DNA of 64,000 nt, taken from positions 2,205,501 to 2,269,500 of the forward strand of contig NZ_AP019365.1 in the NCBI RefSeq assembly GCF_033095865.1, read 5' to 3'. The translations under genes and the position numbers were made by a program. This document shows, piece after piece, positions 47,382-55,648 of this stretch; position 1 is the stretch's first letter; the number at the start of each line of letters is the position of its first letter. The stretch comes from Pseudomonas sp. KU43P. Lineage in GTDB: Bacteria; Pseudomonadota; Gammaproteobacteria; Pseudomonadales; Pseudomonadaceae. The notes under the pieces were generated by a model that saw only the letters and a list, made by a program, of their open reading frames with translations, did no database searches and was not told where the DNA came from.

Positions 47382-48609
47382 GGCGGTTCTCCTGGTCAAG
47401 GGCTGCTTCGACGATTTCGATCCAGTGCCGCACCGGGGTTCGGCCAGCACCGTCGAGGTGGGTCTGGCAGCCGATGTTGGCGGTGGCGATGACTTGTGGC
47501 TTGCCGCTTTCCAACGCGTCGAGGCGGTTGTCGCGCAGTTGCCGCGACAGCCCCGGCTGGGTCAGCGAATAGGTGCCGGCAGAGCCGCAGCACAAATGCC
47601 CGTCCGGTACCGGGGTAAGGGTGAAGCCCAGGCGGGTCAGCAGGCTTTCCACCTGGCCGCCAAGCTTCAGTGCGTGCTGCAGGGTGCAAGGGCAGTGGAA
47701 GGCCAGGCGTTGTTCGGCGCACAGGCCAAGCTGTTCGACGGGCTCGTCGCGCAGCACTTGCACCAGATCGCGCGAAAGAGCGCTGACCCTCGCCGCCTTG
47801 GCGGCGTAGTGGGGATCGTTTTCCAGCAGGTGGCCGTAGTCACGCACGAAGGCGCCACAGCCGCTGGCAGTCTGCACGATGGCTTCGGCGCCAGCCTCGA
47901 TGGCCGGCCACCAGGCATCGATGTTGCGCCGGGCACGTTGCAGGCCTTGTTCCTGGGCGTTGAGGTGGTAGTCCACTGCGCCGCAACAGCCCACTTCGTA
48001 CGCCGGCTCGACACTGATGCCGAGCCGGTCCAGCAGGCGTGCCGCTGCCGCGTTGGTATTGGGTGACAGGGCAGGCTGCACGCAACCTTCGAGCAGCAGC
48101 ACCCGGCGCGCATGGCGCGGCGCCGGGCGTTCACCTGCCGGGGCCACCCGGGCAGGCAGCTTGTTTTTCAGTGTGGCCGGCAACACCGGGCGCAGCGCCT
48201 GGCCGGTGCGGGCCAGGGCCTTGAACAGTGCCGGCCGTGGGACCACGGCGCGCAGGCCCTGGCGCAGCAGGCGCTGGCCGAGCGGGCGGGTGACCTGCTG
48301 GTCGACCACGGCGCGGCCGATGTCCAGCAGGTCATGGTATTTCACCCCGGACGGGCAGGTGGTTTCGCAGTTGCGGCAGGTCAGGCAGCGGTCCAGGTGC
48401 AGTTGGGTGCTGGCGCTGACCGGCTCGCCTTCGAGTACCTGCTTGATCAGGTAGATGCGCCCGCGCGGGCCGTCCAGTTCATCGCCGAGCAACTGGTAGG
48501 TGGGGCAGGTGGCGGTGCAGAAGCCGCAGTGCACGCAGCTGCGCAGGATGCTTTCGGCCTCTTCGGCGCGGGCCAGGCCCTTGGCGCTTTCGCTCAGGTT
48601 GGTTTGCAT
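47374..48609 (-). CDS. glcF: Glycolate oxidase iron-sulfur subunit
   Basis: 411 residues. Two 4Fe-4S ferredoxin motifs near the N-terminus (CVHCGFCTATCP and CLTCRNCETTCP) are followed by two CCG-type domains (EVGCCGAVDYH and HLCCGSAGTYS). The subunit passes electrons from the flavin subunits GlcD/GlcE to the quinone pool. It starts 9 bases after glcE and overlaps glcG. Confidence 0.95.
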   Translation of the reverse strand: MQTNLSESAKGLARAEEAESILRSCVHCGFCTATCPTYQLLGDELDGPRGRIYLIKQVLEGEPVSASTQLHLDRCLTCRNCETTCPSGVKYHDLLDIGRAVVDQQVTRPLGQRLLRQGLRAVVPRPALFKALARTGQALRPVLPATLKNKLPARVAPAGERPAPRHARRVLLLEGCVQPALSPNTNAAAARLLDRLGISVEPAYEVGCCGAVDYHLNAQEQGLQRARRNIDAWWPAIEAGAEAIVQTASGCGAFVRDYGHLLENDPHYAAKAARVSALSRDLVQVLRDEPVEQLGLCAEQRLAFHCPCTLQHALKLGGQVESLLTRLGFTLTPVPDGHLCCGSAGTYSLTQPGLSRQLRDNRLDALESGKPQVIATANIGCQTHLDGAGRTPVRHWIEIVEAALDQENRHA

Positions 48610-48618
48610 GGCGTGGCC

Positions 48619-49671
48619 TCACAGGTCCGGGTACAGGCGGCCAGGGTTGAACACACCCTGGGGGTCGAGTTGCTGCTTGAGCGCGTGGTGGTAACGCATC
48701 AGTGCGGCGGGCAGCGGCGCGCTGCTGTCGTCGCCCGGGGCGTAGCCGGTGGCGTGGCCGCCGGCCTTGGCCACCTGTTCGCGGATGTGCTGCACTGGCG
48801 CGTTCGTCTTGAGCCAGCGCTGCGCACCGCCCCAGTCGATCAATTGTTGCCCTGGCAGGTCCAGCTCGGCCGTGGCGAGGGGCACCGACAGCCGCCACAG
48901 CGGGGCGGGGTCTTCGAAGAAGGGCAGGCGCTGTTCGCGCAGGTCGCTCCAGAAGCGGCTGTCGAGCACGTCGCCGCCCAGGCGCTGGCGGGCGGACTGC
49001 ACCGAACCTTCACCGCCTTCCAGGCGCAGGTACAGGGCTTCGCCGTCATGGCTGGCGGCGCTGATCGGCAGCGGTTGCTGGCCCCACTCGGCGAGGGCGT
49101 CCAGGGCGTGGTGGCGGTCCATTTCCAGGCGCAGGCTCAGGCACTGGCGCGGGCGCGGCAGCACCTTGAGCGACACCTCGGTCAGCAGCCCCAGGCAGCC
49201 AAAGCTGCCGGCCATCAGCCGGGATACGTCATAGCCGGCGACGTTCTTCATCACCTCGCCCCCAAAGCGCAGCAACTTGCCGTGGCCGGTGATGACGCGC
49301 GTGCCCAGCACGTAGTCGCGCACCGCGCCGGCCCACGGCCGGCGTGGCCCGGACAGCCCGGCTGCGACCATGCCGCCGAGGGTCGCCTCGGGCCCCAGGT
49401 GGGGTGGCTCGCAAGGCAGCATCTGCCCGGCCTCGTGCAGGGCCGCCTCGATTTGCAGCAAGGGCGTGCCGGCGCGGGCGGTGAGCACCAGTTCGGTGGG
49501 GTCGTAGCTGACGATCCCCCGATGGCTGCGGGTGTCGAGCACTTCTCCGGCCACGGGGCGGCCGAGCATGGCCTTGCTGTTGCCACCCTGGATGCGCAAC
49601 GGGGTGCCCAGGTTCAGCGCCTGGTTGACCTGCTCGAGCAGGTCCTGGCTCATGTCGCGGTCCAGGCTCAT
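48619..49671 (-). CDS. glcE: Glycolate oxidase FAD-binding subunit
   Basis: 350 residues from ATG 49671, sharing one base with the glcD stop. The FAD-binding type 4 domain is seen in TPLRIQGGNSKAMLG, EATLGGMVAAGLSGPRRPWAG and VMKNVAGYDVSRL. The C-terminal FAD-linked oxidase domain ends DPQGVFNPGRLYPDL. It forms glycolate oxidase with GlcD and GlcF. Confidence 0.95.
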   Translation of the reverse strand: MSLDRDMSQDLLEQVNQALNLGTPLRIQGGNSKAMLGRPVAGEVLDTRSHRGIVSYDPTELVLTARAGTPLLQIEAALHEAGQMLPCEPPHLGPEATLGGMVAAGLSGPRRPWAGAVRDYVLGTRVITGHGKLLRFGGEVMKNVAGYDVSRLMAGSFGCLGLLTEVSLKVLPRPRQCLSLRLEMDRHHALDALAEWGQQPLPISAASHDGEALYLRLEGGEGSVQSARQRLGGDVLDSRFWSDLREQRLPFFEDPAPLWRLSVPLATAELDLPGQQLIDWGGAQRWLKTNAPVQHIREQVAKAGGHATGYAPGDDSSAPLPAALMRYHHALKQQLDPQGVFNPGRLYPDL

Positions 49672-51170
49672 CAGAAGCGCTCCAGTTCGGGGAAGGGCAG
49701 TTGACCGTGATGCACGTGAAGGGCGCCGAACTCGGCGCAGCGGTGCAGGGTGGGGATGTTCTTGCCCGGGTTGAGCAGCCCCTGCGGGTCGAAGGCGGCC
49801 TTCACGGCATGGAATAAGGTGATTTCGTCGCTGTTGAACTGTGCGCACATCTGGTTGATCTTTTCGCGCCCCACACCGTGCTCGCCGGTGATGCTGCCAC
49901 CCACCGCCACGCACAGTTCGAGGATGCGCCCGCCGATGGCTTCGGCACGCTCCAGTTCGCCGGGCAGGTTGGCATCGAACAGGATCAGCGGGTGCATGTT
50001 GCCGTCGCCGGCGTGGAACACGTTGGCCACGCGCAGGCCGTATTCCTCGGAGAGTTCGCTGATGCCCTTGAGTACCCGTGGCAGTTCGCGGCGGGGGATG
50101 GTGCCGTCCATGCAGTAATAGTCCGGCGAAATCCGCCCCACCGCCGGGAAGGCGTTCTTGCGCCCGGCCCAGAAGCGCACGCGTTCGGCCTCGTCGCAGG
50201 CCAGGCGTACCTCGCGCGCGCCGGCCTGCTGCAGCACCGCCGCGACCCGTTCGCAGTCGTCCTGCACGTCAGCTTCCACGCCATCGAGTTCGCACAGCAG
50301 GATCGCCGCGGCGTCTACCGGGTAACCGGCGTGGATGAAGTCCTCGGCGGCGCGAATGGCCAGGTTGTCCATCATCTCCAGGCCGCCGGGGATGATGCCA
50401 GCGGCGATGATTTCGGCCACCGCCCGGCCTGCGTCCTCGACGCTGTCGAAGCTGGCCAGCAGCACCCGCGCCACCTGGGGCTTGGGCAGCAGTTTCACGG
50501 TGACTTCGGTGACGATGCCGAGCATGCCCTCGGAGCCGGTGAACAGCGCCAGCAGGTCGAAGCCTGGGCTGTCGAGGGCATCGCTGCCGAGGGTCAGGCG
50601 TTCGCCTTCGACGGTGAGAATCTCGACCTTGAGCAGGTTGTGCACGGTCAGGCCGTATTTCAGGCAGTGCACGCCGCCTGCATTTTCGGCGACGTTGCCG
50701 CCGATGGAGCAGGCGATCTGCGAGGAGGGGTCGGGGGCGTAATACAGCCCGTACGGCGCGGCTGCCTGGGAGATGGCCAGGTTGCGCACACCCGGTTGAA
50801 CGCGGGCGAATCGGCCTTGGGTGTTGACCTCGAGAATGCGATTGAAGCGGGCCATCACCAGCAGGATGCCCTTGGCCAGCGGCAGTGCACCACCGGACAG
50901 GCCCGTGCCTGCGCCACGGGCCACCACCGGCACACCGCGCTGGTGGCAGAACTTGAGCAAGGTCTGCACCTGTTCCAGGCGCTCGGGCAGCACCACCAAC
51001 AGCGGCACCGTGCGGTAGGCCGACAGGCCATCGCACTCGTAGGGTTTGAGGTCTTCTGCGCGGTGCAGGATCGCCAGGTCTGGCAGGGCATCGCGCAGCG
51101 CCTGGAGCAAACTTGGCAGGTCCACGGCCGGCAACGCACCGTCGACGCGTTCGTCGTACAGAATGTTCAT
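49671..51170 (-). CDS. glcD: Glycolate oxidase subunit GlcD
   Basis: 499 residues. The FAD-binding type 4 motif VPVVARGAGTGLSGGALPL and CSIGGNVAENAGGVHCLKYG are followed by the FAD-oxidase C domain ending GVGREKINQMCAQFNSDEI and DPQGLLNPGKNIPT. It is the catalytic flavoprotein oxidising glycolate to glyoxylate, and the first gene of the operon glcDEFGB. It is transcribed away from glcC with two palindromic operators between. Confidence 0.96.
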   Translation of the reverse strand: MNILYDERVDGALPAVDLPSLLQALRDALPDLAILHRAEDLKPYECDGLSAYRTVPLLVVLPERLEQVQTLLKFCHQRGVPVVARGAGTGLSGGALPLAKGILLVMARFNRILEVNTQGRFARVQPGVRNLAISQAAAPYGLYYAPDPSSQIACSIGGNVAENAGGVHCLKYGLTVHNLLKVEILTVEGERLTLGSDALDSPGFDLLALFTGSEGMLGIVTEVTVKLLPKPQVARVLLASFDSVEDAGRAVAEIIAAGIIPGGLEMMDNLAIRAAEDFIHAGYPVDAAAILLCELDGVEADVQDDCERVAAVLQQAGAREVRLACDEAERVRFWAGRKNAFPAVGRISPDYYCMDGTIPRRELPRVLKGISELSEEYGLRVANVFHAGDGNMHPLILFDANLPGELERAEAIGGRILELCVAVGGSITGEHGVGREKINQMCAQFNSDEITLFHAVKAAFDPQGLLNPGKNIPTLHRCAEFGALHVHHGQLPFPELERF

Positions 51171-51248
51171 GGGCTCACTCGGTTCTTGTTGTTGTTTGCC
51201 TCTGCTTTCAGCCTGCGCCGTGCGGGACAGTTGGTCGAGTGGTGTGGA

Positions 51249-51265
51249 AACTGGTCCTACCAGTT
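51249..51265. promoter_or_regulatory. GlcC operator, copy 1
   Basis: AACTGGTCCTACCAGTT is a palindrome with the TGGT-N3-ACCA core of FadR/GntR subfamily operators, about 80 bases upstream of the glcD start. Confidence 0.65.
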
Positions 51266-51323
51266 TTTCAGGGAGACTCTGTTCATTGATGGCCTTGGGC
51301 GGCTAGATTGGTGGGTATGTCAG

Positions 51324-51340
51324 CAGTGGTCCTACCAGTT
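51324..51340. promoter_or_regulatory. GlcC operator, copy 2
   Basis: CAGTGGTCCTACCAGTT carries the same TGGTCCTACCA core as copy 1, 75 bases away. It abuts the AAGGAG ribosome binding site of glcC, a position suited to autoregulation. Confidence 0.65.
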
Positions 51341-51351
51341 AAGGAGTGCTC

Positions 51352-52116
51352 ATGGGTGCGCAAGGCAAGGGCAACGTTGCTGACCAGGTGGCCGAACGGG
51401 TCGAGCGGCTGATCGTTGAAGGGGTGCTCAAGGTGGGCCAGGCACTGCCCTCGGAGCGGCGCCTGGTGGAGAAACTTGGCTGTTCACGCTCGGCGCTGCG
51501 CGAGGGCCTGCGCATCTTGCGCGGGCGCGGCATCATCGACACCGAGCAAGGGCGCGGTTCGTTCGTCGCCGACCTGACTGGCCAGCCGGTCGCCACGCCA
51601 CTGATGCACCTGTTCAGCTCGCAGCCGCGCACGCTGTTCGACCTGCTGGAAGTGCGGGCTTTGCTCGAGGCCGAATCGGCGCGCCTGGCGGCGTTGCGCG
51701 CGACGGATGTGGACCGCCTGCTGATCCGCCGCCGCTACGAAGACATGCTCGCGGCCCATGCTGCCGGCGAGACCTTGGACCCACGAGAACATGCCCGCCG
51801 CGACCATGCATTTCATCGGGCGATCAGCGAGGCCTCGCACAACCCGGTGCTGGTGCACACGTTGCAGTCGCTGAGCGATCTGACCTTGAGCACGGTGTTC
51901 GCTTCGGTGAACAACCTGTATTGCCGCCCGGCGCAGAAGCGCCAGATCGACCGCCAGCATGCGCGGTTGTATCACGCAGTGATGGAGCAGTTGCCCGAGC
52001 AGGCGCAGCGGGCGGCGCGGGAGCATATCAATGGGATTCGCGACAGCTTGCGCGAGATCGAGCAGGAAGAGCAGCGGTTGGTGCGGGCGACCATGCGGAT
52101 GGATGGGTGGGGGTGA
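51352..52116 (+). CDS. glcC: GlcC, FadR-type GntR regulator of the glycolate operon
   Basis: 254 residues from ATG 51352, 5 bases after AAGGAG; a GTG at 51346 overlaps that site. N-terminal winged HTH (VAERVERLIVEGVLKVGQALPSERRLVEKLGCSRSALREGL) and a helical FCD ligand domain with its metal/ligand residues (DHAFHRAISEASHNPVL). In other bacteria GlcC activates glcDEFGB with glycolate or acetate. Divergence from glcD and the two operators support this here. Confidence 0.93.
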   Translation: MGAQGKGNVADQVAERVERLIVEGVLKVGQALPSERRLVEKLGCSRSALREGLRILRGRGIIDTEQGRGSFVADLTGQPVATPLMHLFSSQPRTLFDLLEVRALLEAESARLAALRATDVDRLLIRRRYEDMLAAHAAGETLDPREHARRDHAFHRAISEASHNPVLVHTLQSLSDLTLSTVFASVNNLYCRPAQKRQIDRQHARLYHAVMEQLPEQAQRAAREHINGIRDSLREIEQEEQRLVRATMRMDGWG

Positions 52117-52129
52117 GGGTGCCTTTGGT

Positions 52130-52207
52130 GGCCCTATCGCCGGCAAGCCGGCTCCCACGGGTGCTCCATTGATTTCAGGTTCAGTGGGGTACCTGTGGGA
52201 GCCGGCT
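52130..52207. repeat. REP pair, second copy split by the IS element
   Basis: The first REP arm is at 52130-52158. The second (gtgggagccggct) stops at 52207 and resumes at 53459 (gcttgccggcgattgggcc), after the insertion sequence. Confidence 0.85.
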
Positions 52208-52244
52208 TGAACTGGTCAACTAATTTTGGACACCGGTTTAGGTT

Positions 52245-53132
52245 TTATGCCGCTGCCTTCAGCTTTTTCTCCATGGCTACCGGGGTTTCGTAACCGTTGT
52301 AGCTGTGGAGGCGCTTCAGGTTGTAGCGCACCAAGTAAGCCTGGATGTCCGCCCGAGCTTGCTCTTCGGTTTCATAGCCCTTAGCAGGGATCCACTCTGA
52401 TTTCAGGGCCCCGAAGAAACGCTCCATGGCGGCGTTGTCCCAGCACTGTCCGCGATGACTCATGCTCTGGTTCAGGCTGTACTCTTCAAGTGCAGCCCTG
52501 AATTTGTGGCTGGTGTACTGACATCCCTGGTCGGAATGAAACATCACGCCTGTCGGTTTGCCACGGGACTCGGCCGCCATGTGCAGTGCGTTACAGGCCA
52601 GCCTGGCGTCCGCAATCATCGAAAATGCCCAGCCGACTACACGGCGCGCATAAAGGTCGATCACAGCGGCCAAGTACAGCCAGCGCTTGCCAACCTGGAT
52701 GTACGTCACGTCTCCACACCAAACCTCGTTGATCGTCGAAACTTTGAAATTTCGCTTCAGCTGATTCTCAGCAATCAATGCTTCCACGCCTGATGAGCGG
52801 TACCGGTGCGGCCTACGCTGCCTGCACTTAAGGTTAGCTTCACGCATCAGCGCACGTACTTTGTAACGCCCAATCTTATGGCCGTCGCGTCGTAACTCCT
52901 GGGTTAGCGTCCGCGACCCGGCCGAATCGCGAGAGGCTTTGAAGTGGCCTTCCACAGCCGAGCGTAACTGATCCCGTTCAGGATTTTTTCGGGCTTGGCG
53001 CTGGCGCCACGCATAGAAACTGCTGCGCTTGACCCCAAGCACGCGACAGCATTCGACAACACCATATTGCTCACTCAGTTCGTTGATCAGCGAGAACGAT
53101 CTTTGGAGTCCCGAAGCAGGAGAGCACTGGCC
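52245..53132 (-). CDS. IS3-family transposase OrfB (by -1 frameshift from OrfA)
   Basis: The OrfB frame is entered by -1 slippage at A-AAA-AAG (53138-53132) and starts GQCSPASGLQ..., with an internal ATG at 53042 if translated alone. It carries the HTH_21 region (KASRDSAGSRTLTQELRR) and the rve integrase core with D-D-E residues in WCGDVTYI, FHSDQGCQYTS and NAAMERFFGALKSE. The fused OrfAB is the active transposase, with no internal stop. Confidence 0.9.
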   Translation of the reverse strand, partial: GQCSPASGLQRSFSLINELSEQYGVVECCRVLGVKRSSFYAWRQRQARKNPERDQLRSAVEGHFKASRDSAGSRTLTQELRRDGHKIGRYKVRALMREANLKCRQRRPHRYRSSGVEALIAENQLKRNFKVSTINEVWCGDVTYIQVGKRWLYLAAVIDLYARRVVGWAFSMIADARLACNALHMAAESRGKPTGVMFHSDQGCQYTSHKFRAALEEYSLNQSMSHRGQCWDNAAMERFFGALKSEWIPAKGYETEEQARADIQAYLVRYNLKRLHSYNGYETPVAMEKKLKAAA

Positions 53133-53389
53133 TTTTTTAGGATTTCGATATCTCGATCTTTCTGCCGAACCAGTGCCTCAAGCTCTTGGATTCGATGTTG
53201 ATCCGGGGTAATGGCCTTGGCTCCAGCTGGCACCTGGCCCTCCCGCTCCTTGCGCACCTGTTCGACCCAACGCCGCAGGGCTGTAGGCCCAATCTCAAGC
53301 ATTTCGCAGACTTCGGGGACTGACTGGCCACCGTCCAGCACCATCTCGGCAGCCCGGACTTTCTGTTCTTTCGAGTATGACTTTCGCAC
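53087..53389 (-). CDS. IS3-family transposase OrfA
   Basis: 100 residues from GTG 53389, which has TTGGAGG 9 bases upstream; an ATG at 53446 lies inside the terminal repeat and is less likely. It has a helix-turn-helix (KVRAAEMVLDGGQSVPEVCEMLEIGPTALRRWV) and a leucine-zipper-like tail (RIQELEALVRQKDRDIEILKKASALL). It binds the IS ends. The frameshift motif lies in the ILKKAS codons. Confidence 0.9.
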   Translation of the reverse strand: MRKSYSKEQKVRAAEMVLDGGQSVPEVCEMLEIGPTALRRWVEQVRKEREGQVPAGAKAITPDQHRIQELEALVRQKDRDIEILKKASALLLRDSKDRSR

Positions 53390-53492
53390 TGATTTTGCCT
53401 CCAATTGGGCGCCATCATAGCGCCCTAAGAAGGTGTCCAAAATCATTAGGCCAGTTCAGCTTGCCGGCGATTGGGCCGTTACAAACGCTGCA

Positions 53493-54725
53493 TCACTCGG
53501 ACAGCTGCTTGATCATCGCCACTGTCAGATACAGCCGCGGCGCAATGCTGGCCAGTTCGATGTATTCATCATCCCCATGCAAACCCGCGCCCACCACGCC
53601 CATGGTTTCCAGCACCGCCGGCTTGTCGCTGCCCGGCACATAGGCATAGCCCGCATCCGTACCGAAACGCATGGCAATCGGCTCGATCTTGCGCCCCACC
53701 TCGCCATACAGCTGCTGCGCAGTCTGTGCCAGCTTCGCCGAGCCGTCGTTGCGCGCCAGTGGTGGCCGGCCCTTTTCAAGGGTAACCGTGGTCTGGGTGT
53801 CGGCCACCAATGGCTTTTTGACGATGCGTTGGGCATCGGCCTGCACCCGGTCGGTTTCACTAAGGTCGGAATAGCGCATATCGGCTTCGGCCGTGGCCAA
53901 CGCCGGGATGATGTTGGCCTTTTCACCGGCCTTGGCCAGGGTCCAGTTCACCGTGGTGCCCTTGCTCGCATCGCCCAGGTCCTTCAACTGAAGGATCTGG
54001 TGGGCCAGTTCGGTCAGGGCGTTGCGGCCTTCTTCGGGTGCTGATCCGGCGTGGGAGGCACGGCCCTTGACCTCCAGCTTGAGGCGGTTGATGCCGTTGG
54101 TGGCGACCGTCACCGCGTCCTTGTCCGGTGGCTCGTAAGAGAACACGTAGTCATGCTTGCGGGCCAGTTCGGCAATCATCTGCTTCGAACCAGCCGAGCC
54201 CATTTCTTCGTCCGGGTTGAACAGCACGGTCAACGTGCGATAGCCCTTGAACTGTTGCTCCTGCAGCAGCTTCACCGCATGCAGGATCATCGCCACGCCA
54301 CCTTTGGCATCGGCAACACCCGGGCCATAGGCGCGCGGCCCGTCGATCCGGAAAGGCCGTTTGGCAACGGTGCCGGGGACGAACACGGTGTCGTAATGCA
54401 CCATCAGCAAAAAGTCCTTGCTGCCGGTGCCTTTGAATGTGCCGACGATGTTGTCGCCCACCGAGGGCTTGGCCGGGTGGGTCTGCACCTCGGCGCCCAA
54501 GGCCTCGAGTCGTTTGACCAGTTCGGCGCCAACCTGCGTCAGGCCAGCTTCGGTGCCTGTGCCGGTATCGACGGAAACTAGTGCTTTCAGGGTGTCCAGA
54601 TAAGCCGGCTGTTCGTCCTGGGCCTGTTTGAGCAAGGCCTCAGGGGAGGTGTCGGCAGCGGTTGCCTGGGTACAGGCGATGAGCAGCGCCAGGGCGATGG
54701 CGTGGGGAGGGCGGAGCAATGGCAT
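53493..54725 (-). CDS. Exported M20 family carboxypeptidase (glutamate carboxypeptidase type)
   Basis: 410 residues with a Sec leader (IALALLIACTQATA). Zinc and catalytic motifs in order are MVHYDTVF, GPGVADAKGG, FNPDEEMGS and, near the C-terminus, GLHGDDEYIE; a dimerisation domain with RASHAGSAPEEGRNA is between. This is the carboxypeptidase G2-like group, which releases C-terminal glutamate from folates or peptides in the periplasm. AAGGACG precedes the ATG at 54725. The IS element lies just downstream of its stop. Confidence 0.88.
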   Translation of the reverse strand: MPLLRPPHAIALALLIACTQATAADTSPEALLKQAQDEQPAYLDTLKALVSVDTGTGTEAGLTQVGAELVKRLEALGAEVQTHPAKPSVGDNIVGTFKGTGSKDFLLMVHYDTVFVPGTVAKRPFRIDGPRAYGPGVADAKGGVAMILHAVKLLQEQQFKGYRTLTVLFNPDEEMGSAGSKQMIAELARKHDYVFSYEPPDKDAVTVATNGINRLKLEVKGRASHAGSAPEEGRNALTELAHQILQLKDLGDASKGTTVNWTLAKAGEKANIIPALATAEADMRYSDLSETDRVQADAQRIVKKPLVADTQTTVTLEKGRPPLARNDGSAKLAQTAQQLYGEVGRKIEPIAMRFGTDAGYAYVPGSDKPAVLETMGVVGAGLHGDDEYIELASIAPRLYLTVAMIKQLSE

Positions 54726-54793
54726 GGGAGCGTCCTTGTTTTACGTGAACGGTTGAGCCTAGCTCCTCTGCCGCAACCGTGTGGAGCAATGGC

Positions 54794-54858
54794 GGCCCTC
54801 CGCGAGCGAGCCCAGCGCCTGCGCATGCTGCAGGCATAGGCTCGCTCGCGAGTGGGCC
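54794..54858 (-). terminator. Long hairpin after the DUF2388 gene
   Basis: ggccctccgcgagcgagcc pairs with ggctcgctcgcgagtgggcc around a ~26-base loop. It lies directly after the DUF2388 stop and upstream of the M20 peptidase start. Confidence 0.6.
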
Positions 54859-55176
54859 CTAGTGATTAGCCACCGGGTCGTCCTGGCTCAGAATGGCCCT
54901 GGCCAATTCTTCGTCACTGGCCTGCAGGCCAGGATGGTCCTTGCGCGCCTGTTCCAGTGCCGACTCCACGTAGGCACCACGAATGGCACCGTCGCTGGCG
55001 ACGAAGGCGGAGAGTTCGTCACGAGCCGGAATGATCCGTTTGTCGTCCTTGAAGGTCGAGTACAGCGAGGCGGAAACGCCAGCCGAGGTAGCGACGTCGC
55101 CCGCATCGACGTCGGCCAGGGCAGCACCGGCAGGCAGCAGGAGCAGCAAGGCGGGAGCGAGGATAAGGTGGCGCAT
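54859..55176 (-). CDS. DUF2388 exported protein
   Basis: 105 residues from ATG 55176, with GGAG upstream. Sec leader (HLILAPALLLLLPAGAALA), then the DUF2388 pattern DVATSAGVSASLYSTFKDDKRIIPARDELSAFVASDGAIRGAYVESAL. This is a small periplasmic protein family found mainly in Pseudomonas, of unknown function and often present as several paralogues. Confidence 0.88.
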   Translation of the reverse strand: MRHLILAPALLLLLPAGAALADVDAGDVATSAGVSASLYSTFKDDKRIIPARDELSAFVASDGAIRGAYVESALEQARKDHPGLQASDEELARAILSQDDPVANH

Positions 55177-55271
55177 GACGTGTTCTCCAGTAGCGTGAAG
55201 CCCAAAGGAAAGTACCACTCAGTGATTAAGAAAACGGAACCGTGGTGGTAGTTCCCTTGGCTTTCTGTTGC

Positions 55272-55466
55272 TCATGCCCTGCGGCTGTCGTTGCCCCGGA
55301 TCTGGCGGGCGACGAACGCGCTGATGTTGTCTACGGCACTGTCCATCAGTTGCTGCATGGCGTCTTCGCTGCTCCAGGCGATGTGCGGGTTGAGCAGGAA
55401 GTCGTCGCGTTCGATCAAGGCATTCTGGTACTGCGCCTGGACCAGGCCAGGCGGTTGCTGGTGGAC
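55272..55466 (-). pseudogene. C-terminal remnant of a D-2-hydroxyacid dehydrogenase
   Basis: The frame ending at 55272 reads NALIERDDFLLNPHIAWSSEDAMQQLMD...DNISAFV, the well-conserved last ~60 residues of NAD-dependent D-2-hydroxyacid dehydrogenases (catalytic His in NPHIAW). The preceding ~250 residues are missing; homology stops near 55466, directly beside an AraC remnant on the other strand. Confidence 0.65.
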
Positions 55467-55475
55467 ACCAGCTAG

Positions 55476-55600
55476 AACATCACCCCCCTCGCGCTGGCGT
55501 GCGGGTTTTGCGATGCGTCGCACTTCATGCTGTGGTTTCGCAAGCTGTACGGCGAGACGCCGTACAGCTTTCGCAAGCGACGTCATGAGTGGAGCGGTTG
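55476..55600 (+). pseudogene. C-terminal remnant of an AraC/GlxA-type regulator
   Basis: The plus frame from 55476 reads NITPLALACGFCDASHFMLW and FRKLYGETPYSFRKRR. This is the second helix-turn-helix and C-terminal signature of AraC family proteins. A TAG lies just upstream, there is no start, and the sequence after about 55590 is unrelated. It is a deletion remnant. Confidence 0.65.
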
Positions 55601-55648
55601 GATTGGCAGGGAGGGTAGCCCTGGAGCCCGAATTGTGACTGGCCGCTC

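Larger units (their letters stand above)
52208..53458 (-). mobile_element. Intact IS3-family insertion sequence, 1251 bp
   Basis: The ends are 27-bp imperfect inverted repeats, both starting TGAACTGG and ending ATTTTGGACACC (23 of 27 match). A 3-bp direct repeat GCT (52205-52207 and 53459-53461) flanks it. Inside are orfA and orfB in the IS3 arrangement, with an A6G frameshift motif. All parts look intact, so it is probably recent and active. It is inserted in a REP sequence between glcC and an M20 peptidase gene. Confidence 0.93.
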
